From positions 28,498-73,784 of the forward strand of contig NZ_JPMX01000139.1 in the NCBI RefSeq assembly GCF_000761485.1: a stretch of DNA of 45,287 bases, in the 5' to 3' direction. Both the position numbers and the translations under genes were made by a program. The stretch comes from Modestobacter caceresii (GTDB lineage: Bacteria > Actinomycetota > Actinomycetes > Mycobacteriales > Geodermatophilaceae). Below, one piece after another: positions 39,340 to 45,287 of this stretch; the first letter of the stretch is position 1; every line of letters starts with the position of its first letter. The notes under the pieces are model-generated. The model was not told where the DNA came from. It searched no databases and was given only the letters and a program-made list of their open reading frames with translations.

Positions 39340-40964
39340 GGTGCCACCTGTTCGACGATGCGGGTGTTCGGAGTCGCGCCCGGGTCAGCCCCGTAGACGC
39401 TTGCGGTGATCGCGGCGGGCGAGATGCCCTGCCCGACGATCTCGGTGACGGCGACCCCGCCGCTCACCACGACGACGCGGTCGCAGACGGTGGCCAGCTC
39501 GTCGAAGTCGCTGGAGACCCAGACGACGGCCATGCCGGTCTCCGTGGCCCGCTTGATGACCCGGTAGATCTCGGCACGGGCCGCGATGTCCACGCCCTGG
39601 GTGGGCTCGTGCAGCAGGAGGACCTCCGGACCGATCTCCAGCCACTTGCCGACGACGACCTTCTGCGCGTTCCCGCCGCTGAGGGTGCCCAGCGGCAGGT
39701 CGGTGCGCCGCGGGCGGACGTCGAGTGCACCAGCCCGCTCGTCGGCGGTGCTGCGCAGCAGCGCGTTGCGCAGCCGCCCACCCCGGGAGAACCGGCGCAC
39801 CACCAGCAGCATCATGTTCTCGGCCACCGAGACCGCCGGGGCGATGGCGTCCCGACGGCGGTCGGCCGGGATCAGCGCGAGGCCCATGCCGACCGCCTGG
39901 CCGGGGTGCTGCTTGGTCAACGGCACGCTCCGGCCGCGCAGGGTGAGCTCACCGCCGGAGGCCTGCTTCGCACCGAAGAGGAGGTAGGGGACCTCCTCGG
40001 CACCGGATCCCAGCAGTCCGGCGAGGCCGACGATCTCCCCCGGGGCCACGTGCAGCTCAAGCCCGCTGGTCTGCCCACCGCGGAGGCCGGTGACGTGCAG
40101 CCCCGCCTCGGGTGCGCGGTCGAAGGACCGCGGCTCCTCCGCGTCCGGCCGGTGCCCGCCGTGGGCCTGGCCGTGCTTCGGGCTGCTGAGGCCGGCGGCC
40201 GCAGGGCCGACGATCATCTCCACGACCTCCGCGTCCGTGACGTCGCTCATCCGCGCGGTCGCGGCGAGCTTCCCGTCCCGCAGCACGGTGACCCGGTCGG
40301 CGATGGCGCGGATGGCCGGCAGGTCGTGGGAGATGAACACCACGCTGGCACCGGAGGCGACGATGGTCCGGATCAGGTCGAAGAGGAACCGCACCTCCTC
40401 CTCGGGCAGGAAGACCGTCGGTTCGTCCAGGACGAGCACCGAGGACGAGGCACCGGTGCGTTCCCGGTGCTGCTTGAGCTCCTCCGCCGCCCGGGCGATG
40501 GCGACCAGCGCCTGCTCCACCGGCGGCAGCTGGTTGACCACCGCCAGGGGGTCGACGTCGACCCCGTAGGAACGCAGCATCTCCCCGGCCTTGCGGGCCT
40601 CGGCCCGCCAGTGGATGCGGGTGCGGGACCCAGACCGCTCGGCGACACCGCCGAGCAGGTTCTCCAGGACGGTGAGCGGGCGGGCCAGCCCCAGGTCCTG
40701 GTGGACGAAGCTGAGGCCCAGGTGCCGGGCGGCGTCCCCGTGCAGCGGCAGCGGGACGTCCTCGCCGTCGACGACCATCCGGCCGCCGGACTCGGGGTCG
40801 TAGACGCCGGCCATGACCTTGACCAGGGTCGACTTCCCGCAGCCGTTCTCGCCGAGGAGCGCGAGCACCTCCCCGCGCTGGACGGTCAGGGAGACGTCCT
40901 GCAGGGCCTTGGTGGCGCCGAAGGTCTTCGAGATGTGGTGGAGCTCCAGAGCGGTGGTCGCCAT
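39336..40964 (-). CDS. Twin-domain ABC ATPase of the sugar-type importer (RbsA-like)
   Basis: 542 residues, ATG 40964. Domain 1 (about 1-245) has Walker A GENGCGKS and Walker B 'VLVLDEPTVFLP', but a signature LPPVEQ in place of LSxGQ. Domain 2 (about 275-530) has a degenerate Walker A (GLLGSGAEE), as is usual for RbsA C-halves, and an intact LSGGNAQKVVVGKWL signature with 'VLLLHEPTQGVDIAARAEI'. This asymmetry is common in CUT2 ATPases. It powers import through the RbsC-like permease. A hairpin (41042-41069) separates it from the more abundant binding-protein gene. Confidence 0.92.
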   Translation of the reverse strand: MATTALELHHISKTFGATKALQDVSLTVQRGEVLALLGENGCGKSTLVKVMAGVYDPESGGRMVVDGEDVPLPLHGDAARHLGLSFVHQDLGLARPLTVLENLLGGVAERSGSRTRIHWRAEARKAGEMLRSYGVDVDPLAVVNQLPPVEQALVAIARAAEELKQHRERTGASSSVLVLDEPTVFLPEEEVRFLFDLIRTIVASGASVVFISHDLPAIRAIADRVTVLRDGKLAATARMSDVTDAEVVEMIVGPAAAGLSSPKHGQAHGGHRPDAEEPRSFDRAPEAGLHVTGLRGGQTSGLELHVAPGEIVGLAGLLGSGAEEVPYLLFGAKQASGGELTLRGRSVPLTKQHPGQAVGMGLALIPADRRRDAIAPAVSVAENMMLLVVRRFSRGGRLRNALLRSTADERAGALDVRPRRTDLPLGTLSGGNAQKVVVGKWLEIGPEVLLLHEPTQGVDIAARAEIYRVIKRATETGMAVVWVSSDFDELATVCDRVVVVSGGVAVTEIVGQGISPAAITASVYGADPGATPNTRIVEQVAP

Positions 40965-41041
40965 CCGACGGTTCCCCTAGCTGGGCCGGAGCGGGGTGGC
41001 CGGACGCCGTACCCCTGCTGGTCTGGGTGGAACGAGGCTGC

Positions 41042-41069
41042 GGGGGCCTCCGGAGATCCGGAGGCCCCC
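41042..41069. terminator. Intercistronic hairpin after the binding-protein gene
   Basis: Stem GGGGGCCTCCGG (41042-41053) with CCGGAGGCCCCC (41058-41069), loop of four bases, eight bases after the binding-protein stop (41077). It lies between SBP and ATPase genes and could be a partial terminator or RNA-stabilising element that keeps binding protein in excess. Confidence 0.7.
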
Positions 41070-41076
41070 CGGCCCA

Positions 41077-42270
41077 TCAGGCGGCGGGCGCGTCCTGCCA
41101 GAGACCGCGGTAGCCCTCCACGTAGGCGTCACCGAAGCCGTAGTCCGGCGGCTGCAGCTCCTCGGCGTTCTCCGGGGCCCACAACCGGTAGGGCGAGAAG
41201 GCCTCTTCCGACGGGATCGGCTCCTGGTTGCTGAGCACCCGGAACAGCTGGTCAGCGCCGGTGTAGGCCATCCAGTCGAAGTTCGGGCCCATGTCGGTCC
41301 CCATCGGGTTCGCCGGGTCCTTCATCAGCTCGATGAAGGTCCGGTCGGCGCCGAAGGCGTAGGTCTTCGCGTCGACGCCGGAGGACTGGATGGCCGGCAG
41401 CACGAACGGCGTCTGCGCGTCGAAGACGGTGAAGACGGCGCGGATGTCGGGGTTGGCCACCAGCGCCGAGGAGACCGCGCTGGTCAGCTCGGTGGCGTAG
41501 TCGGTGATCGGGATGTTGATCGCCTGCACCTCGCACTCGTCCCCGCAGAGCTCCTCGAACTCGTCCCGGACGGCCTGTTCCATCCCGATCGACGGCGGGT
41601 TCTCGTTCGACGTGATAACGAGGGCGTCGATGGGCCGGCCCTCGGACTCGAGGAGCGCCGCGTCCACCCCCAGCTCCATCGACCGGTTGAACTGGCCGTT
41701 CGTCTGGGCGGCGATGAGGTCGCTCGCCGGGTCCTCCACGTCGGCCAGGTGCATGTCCACCACCTCGATGCCCGCCTCGCGGGCGGCTTCCATCTGCGGG
41801 GCCAGCGCTGCCGGGTCGATGCCGCAGACGAGCGCGACGCCGTCGTACCCCTGGTTGATCGCCAGGTTCATGCCCTGGACCCAGGCCTGCGGGCCACCGT
41901 CGTTCTGGAAGTAGGTGCTGTCGGTCATGCCGACGCTCTTGGCGATGTCGACGACGGTGCGCGCCATCCGGTCGCAGCCCTCGAGCTGGCTGCTCACCGG
42001 CATCGACAGGATCTTTTTGCCCGCCAGCCCCGCGACGGAGAAGGCCGGTCCGGGCGACTCCCACTCGGGAACGGCCATGGCCTCCTGGACGTCGGTCTCC
42101 AGATCGGCGAGCACGTCCTCCGACACGACTGCTTCGGCTTCTGCACCAGCCGGCGATCCCGTGTCGGTCTCGCTGGGTGCGCACCCGGCGATCGCCAGCC
42201 CGGCGACCGCGAGCGCTGCCAGGGGTGCGAAGCGCGGGGCTCGTCCGGCGCGGGGAAGTCGATGAGACAT
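41077..42270 (-). CDS. Substrate-binding lipoprotein of the sugar-type ABC importer
   Basis: 397 residues from ATG 42270 with AGAGGA about seven bases upstream. Signal and lipobox 'LAIAGCAPS' precede a periplasmic type I binding protein: VAGLAGKKILSMPVSSQLEG, NLAINQGYDGVALVCGID, 'VDMHLADVEDP' and 'PDIRAVFTVFDAQTPFVLPA'. The fold and position match RbsB/XylF-like proteins; the ligand is not predictable. It is first in the minus-strand importer and catabolic operon. It is longer than classical RbsB (about 300), in line with lipoproteins that bind larger or aromatic glycosides. Confidence 0.9.
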   Translation of the reverse strand: MSHRLPRAGRAPRFAPLAALAVAGLAIAGCAPSETDTGSPAGAEAEAVVSEDVLADLETDVQEAMAVPEWESPGPAFSVAGLAGKKILSMPVSSQLEGCDRMARTVVDIAKSVGMTDSTYFQNDGGPQAWVQGMNLAINQGYDGVALVCGIDPAALAPQMEAAREAGIEVVDMHLADVEDPASDLIAAQTNGQFNRSMELGVDAALLESEGRPIDALVITSNENPPSIGMEQAVRDEFEELCGDECEVQAINIPITDYATELTSAVSSALVANPDIRAVFTVFDAQTPFVLPAIQSSGVDAKTYAFGADRTFIELMKDPANPMGTDMGPNFDWMAYTGADQLFRVLSNQEPIPSEEAFSPYRLWAPENAEELQPPDYGFGDAYVEGYRGLWQDAPAA

Positions 42271-42572
42271 CTGTCGTCCTCTTCGTCATTGGATGGGACG
42301 GCACGTGTCGGCAGAGCGGCCATGTGTGACCTGCGCAACGTGACGCAGGGAACACTGGCAGCGCCGTGCAACCGTTGTCAACCGTCAGGCGTACGGATGT
42401 CCGCTGCCGTGGGTCCGACGTCCCACGCCTCCCCAGGACCCGCCCGCGGATGGCGCCAGAGGGACGGCGGCGCCCCTGCCGGCCGGAAGTCCGTTGACAG
42501 CCACCGTGGCATGGGTCACGGTGAGCCGAGATGGCGGACAAGTGTCCGAAGGCCTCGAGTCAGGAGTTCAGC
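42271..42572. promoter_or_regulatory. Divergent control region of the catabolic cluster
   Basis: 302 bases between the importer (left) and hydrolase (right). It holds an 18-bp dyad CTGCG-ca-ACGT-ga-CGCAG (42331-42348), 61 bases upstream of the importer start, and TTGACA (42494-42499) with CACGGT 17 bases on as a possible rightward promoter. The regulator gene is not in the window. Confidence 0.5.
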
Positions 42573-43379
42573 GTGAGTGATCCAGGTGCCGGCCCGACCC
42601 CGACCCGAGTGCCCATGGGGTCCGGTGAGGTCAACTTCTTCCGACAGGGGTCCGGGCGTCCGGTCCTGGTCCTGCACGCCGCCGGCGGGGCGGGGGCCTG
42701 GAACCCCTACCTGGAGCAGCTGTCCCAGCACTTCGACGTGATCGCGCCGAACCACCCCGGGTTCGGGCTCAGCGACGAGCTCCCCGAGGTCGCCACCGTC
42801 CAGGACATCGCCGCCCACTACGTGCGACTGCTGGACCAGCTCGGCATCGACCGGCTCGACGTCGTCGGCGCCTCGTTCGGCGGCTGGATCGCCGCGGAGC
42901 TCGCCACGACCATCCCCGACCGGGTCGAGCACCTCGTCCTGATGGCCCCCGCCGGGCTGCACGTCCCCGACGCCCCGCCGGCGAACCTGTTCGAGATGGG
43001 CCCGGAACAGCTGGTCCGGGCACTGTTCTACGACGACGCCGTCGTGACGGCCGCGCTCTCGGCACCGCCGACGCCCGAGGCCATCGCGCAGAACGAACGG
43101 GACATGACCGCGTTCGGCCGGTTCGCCCGCGACCCCTTCCTGCACGACCCGGAGCTGCCCGACCGGCTGCCGAAGATCACGGCACCGACGCTGGTGCTGA
43201 CCGCCGAGGTGGACGAGATCATCCCCCGACCGCACAGTGAGGCCTACGCGGAGGCGATCAGCGGTTCCACGCTGCGCGAGGTGCCCCGTACGGCACACGG
43301 GCTCTACCACGAGCGTCCCGATGCAGTCGCCGACGAGGTCATCGGCTTCCTGACCGCCTCGGGGCCCAGCACCCGATGA
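42573..43379 (+). CDS. Alpha/beta hydrolase (meta-cleavage-type or esterase)
   Basis: 268 residues from GTG 42573 with AGGAG six bases before it (an ATG at 42531 is in frame but lacks a ribosome site). Catalytic triad visible: nucleophile Ser101 in GASFGGW, Asp214 in LTAEVDEII, His242 in RTAHGLYHERPD; oxyanion loop HAAGGAGAW. Family members of this length include C-C hydrolases such as HsaD/BphD and esterases. In the cluster it may cleave a ring-fission product or hydrolyse an ester. Next gene overlaps as ATGA. Confidence 0.9.
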   Translation: MSDPGAGPTPTRVPMGSGEVNFFRQGSGRPVLVLHAAGGAGAWNPYLEQLSQHFDVIAPNHPGFGLSDELPEVATVQDIAAHYVRLLDQLGIDRLDVVGASFGGWIAAELATTIPDRVEHLVLMAPAGLHVPDAPPANLFEMGPEQLVRALFYDDAVVTAALSAPPTPEAIAQNERDMTAFGRFARDPFLHDPELPDRLPKITAPTLVLTAEVDEIIPRPHSEAYAEAISGSTLREVPRTAHGLYHERPDAVADEVIGFLTASGPSTR

Positions 43380-44437
43380 GGGCAGCGGTCACGGAGGGTC
43401 CCGGCACCATCCGGTTGCACGACCGGCCGGAACCGGGCCCTCCGGGGCCGGGCCGCACGTTGCTGCGGGTGGAGACGGTCGGGATCTGCGGCTCCGACCT
43501 CCACCTCTTCCGGGCCGACCTGGGACCCTCGCACGACGGGCTGCTCCCCCGCGTGCAGGGCCACGAGTTCTCCGCGGTCGTGGCCGCCGCCGACCCCACC
43601 GGCGACGGCCCGGCCGCCGGCACCCGGGTCGCCGTCTGGCCGGTCCGTCCCTGTGGCGCCTGCCGGCCCTGCCGGGCCGGCCGGGAGAACGTGTGCCGCC
43701 ACCTCCAGCTGCTCGGGGTCCACCGGGACGGAGCACTACAGGAGCACCTGGAGACCGAGACCTCCGCGCTGGTGCCGACGCCCGGCCTCACTGCGACCCA
43801 GACCACCCTGGTCGAGCCGGTGTCCATCGCCGTCCACTCGGTGAACCGCGGGCGGGTGGCGCCCGGGGAGTCGGTCGTCGTCCTCGGTGGCGGCCCCATC
43901 GGCGTGTCCACCGCACTGGCCGCCCGGGACCGAGGCGCCACGGTGCTGGCGCTGGACCCCGTCCCCTCCCGCCGGGACCTGCTGACCGCACTCGGCTTCA
44001 GCACCGCCGCGCCGGACGCAGCCGACCTCCCTGCGCTGCTGGCCGTGCACACCGGGCCGGACGGCGCCGACGTGGTCGTCGACACGACCGGCCGGGCCGC
44101 CGTCCTCGCGACCGCACTGGAGATGGCCGGTCACGGCGGCCGCGTGGTCGTGGTCGGGATGACCTCGCAGTCGGCGCCGACCAGCCCGGGCCCGCTGCCC
44201 GTCAAGGAGCTCGACGTCCTGGGGGTCAGCTGCTGCACGTCGGCGGAGTTCGCCGCGGCCGCGGACCTCGTGGCCCGCAACACCGCTGCAGCCGACGCCA
44301 TGGTCAGCCACCTGCTCCCACTGGCCGAGGCCGCTGCCGCGGTCCAGCTGCTCGAGGAACGTCCCGACGAGGCCTTCAAGGTGCTCATCGACCTCCGCCC
44401 CTCCCCCGCACCCGACGATCCAGGAGACCCCGCATGA
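43376..44437 (+). CDS. Zinc-dependent alcohol dehydrogenase (MDR family)
   Basis: 353 residues. Catalytic zinc ligands in VGICGSDLHLF and the GHE of 'PRVQGHEFSAVVA'; structural zinc in 'PCGACRPCRAGRENVC' (four Cys); Rossmann loop VVVLGGGPIGVSTALAARDR. Complete medium-chain dehydrogenase, sorbitol/threonine-dehydrogenase-like. It oxidises an alcohol to ketone or aldehyde with NAD(P)+. ATG 43376 overlaps the hydrolase stop, and its own stop overlaps the SDR start; the three form one operon. Confidence 0.92.
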   Translation: MRAAVTEGPGTIRLHDRPEPGPPGPGRTLLRVETVGICGSDLHLFRADLGPSHDGLLPRVQGHEFSAVVAAADPTGDGPAAGTRVAVWPVRPCGACRPCRAGRENVCRHLQLLGVHRDGALQEHLETETSALVPTPGLTATQTTLVEPVSIAVHSVNRGRVAPGESVVVLGGGPIGVSTALAARDRGATVLALDPVPSRRDLLTALGFSTAAPDAADLPALLAVHTGPDGADVVVDTTGRAAVLATALEMAGHGGRVVVVGMTSQSAPTSPGPLPVKELDVLGVSCCTSAEFAAAADLVARNTAAADAMVSHLLPLAEAAAAVQLLEERPDEAFKVLIDLRPSPAPDDPGDPA

Positions 44438-45252
44438 CCGGATCCACCGGCGACACCCGGTCCCTGCCCGAACGACTGCGGATGGACGACCGGCACGTCC
44501 TCGTCACCGGCGCCGCGAGCGGGCTGGGCCTCGGGATCGTGGAGGGCCTCCTGCAGTGCGGGGCCTCGGTCACGATGCTCGACGTCGACGCCGACCAGCT
44601 GGCGCGGAGCGCAGCCACCGTGGACCCCGCGGGCGGAACGGTGACGACGCGGGTGTGCGACGTCTCCCGGGCCGACGAGGTGCACGCCGTCGTCACGGCC
44701 GCCGCCGCGGAGCGCCCGCTGGACGCGGTGTTCGCCAACGCCGGCATCGCCGGCGGCCCGGGTGTCAACACCCCCGAGGGCCGGGTCTACGACCTGGACT
44801 GGGCAGCGTTCGACGCAGCCCTGGCTGTCAACCTGGTGGGCACCCTGGCCACCGTCCGCGCGGCCGCGTCGGCCATGCGCCCGGTCGGCCGGGGCAGCAT
44901 CGTGGTCACGGTGTCGACCGCGGGGCTGCGTGCGGACTCGATGGTCGGCTACGGCTACAGCGCCTCCAAGGGCGCGCTGGCCAACCTGGTCCGCCAGGCC
45001 GCCGTCGACCTCGCTCCGGACGGGATCCGCGTCAACGGCATCGCCCCGGGTCCCTTCCACACCAACATCGGCGGCCGTGGCCCGATCGACCCGGCCGTCG
45101 AGCAGGCCTGGGCTGACACGGTGCTGCTCGGGCGGATGGCCGTCCGGCAGGAGCTGCAGGGGATGGCCCTCCTGCTGGCATCGGACGCGTCGTCCTTCAT
45201 GACCGGCACCGTCTACCCGGTCGACGGGGGTGCGCTCGCCGGGGCGTTCTGA
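44434..45252 (+). CDS. Short-chain dehydrogenase/reductase
   Basis: 272 residues from ATG 44434 overlapping the upstream stop (ATGA), CAGGAG shortly before it. Cofactor loop TGAASGLGLG (about 26-35), 'NAGIAG' and catalytic YGYSASK (Tyr175, Lys179). SDR C-terminal region ends GTVYPVDGGALAGAF, a typical FabG-like tail. It would oxidise or reduce a carbonyl of the same pathway. The last 35 bases of the window hold no gene; a G-run (45273-45287) lies at the very edge. Confidence 0.92.
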   Translation: MTGSTGDTRSLPERLRMDDRHVLVTGAASGLGLGIVEGLLQCGASVTMLDVDADQLARSAATVDPAGGTVTTRVCDVSRADEVHAVVTAAAAERPLDAVFANAGIAGGPGVNTPEGRVYDLDWAAFDAALAVNLVGTLATVRAAASAMRPVGRGSIVVTVSTAGLRADSMVGYGYSASKGALANLVRQAAVDLAPDGIRVNGIAPGPFHTNIGGRGPIDPAVEQAWADTVLLGRMAVRQELQGMALLLASDASSFMTGTVYPVDGGALAGAF

Positions 45253-45287
45253 CCCGTCGGTCACGCCGAAGAGGCGGGGGGGGGCGG

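Noticed and set aside
45270-45287. G-run at the right edge of the window
   Set aside because: Could be part of a terminator or G-quadruplex, but the window ends there, so nothing can be supported.
1-45287. CRISPR arrays, rRNA genes and transposase genes
   Set aside because: No regularly spaced repeats, ribosomal RNA segments or transposase motifs were found on either strand.

Overview
The window is very GC-rich DNA with GTG and ATG starts, densely packed operons joined by ATGA/GTGA four-base overlaps, a DtxR/IdeR-type iron box, a mycothiol-type DinB protein, DUF2505 and DUF5313 proteins and a stressosome operon. Together these point to an actinobacterium. A member of the Geodermatophilaceae (Blastococcus, Geodermatophilus or Modestobacter) is my best guess, but this is inference without a database search.

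Layout. (1) 1-2.5 kb: one end of an integrated mobile element (partial cargo gene, two small cargo genes, tyrosine integrase) abutting a tRNA gene with CAT anticodon. (2) 2.9-8.1 kb: a secreted polysaccharide-lyase-like protein, then a four-gene Fe-siderophore ABC importer (binding lipoprotein, two FecCD permeases, ATPase) behind an IdeR-like box. (3) 8.2-17.5 kb: small actinobacterial proteins of unknown function, a GAF protein, a CstA-type transporter with a small Cys-Cys partner, an MFS exporter coupled to an M20 peptidase, and a K+ channel with an RCK domain. (4) 17.5-22 kb: a divergent Hsp90/HtpG ATPase overlapping a large tetratricopeptide-like protein. (5) 22.2-24.2 kb: DinB/DUF664 protein, acyl-CoA dehydrogenase, small Cys-rich protein. 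(6) 24.2-27.2 kb: a compact signalling operon in which an ECF sigma factor, a zinc anti-sigma motif and an RsbT-like kinase are fused in one polypeptide, followed by RsbR, RsbS and a free RsbU N-terminal domain. (7) 27.2-33.9 kb: small secreted protein, GH13 glucosidase, Lrp regulator divergent from a leader ORF plus a CtlX-like amidinohydrolase, then a metal-related group (BNR lipoprotein, DUF305 lipoprotein, His/Met-rich membrane protein, CopZ-like protein behind a CsoR-like operator). (8) 34-45.3 kb: a divergent catabolic cluster. The minus arm has a sugar-type ABC importer, VOC protein, flavin reductase, RibBA and a TfdB-type flavin hydroxylase; the plus arm has an alpha/beta hydrolase, a zinc alcohol dehydrogenase and an SDR.

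The most novel-looking features are the sigma-ZAS-RsbT fusion with its stressosome partners and an orphan RsbU_N protein; the Hsp90-TPR two-gene module; a 20-bp tandem repeat at the start of the BNR lipoprotein gene whose copy number decides whether a well-placed ATG and Shine-Dalgarno are in frame (possible phase switch); and a catabolic operon that carries its own riboflavin-synthesis gene. No rRNA genes, CRISPR arrays or insertion sequences were seen.
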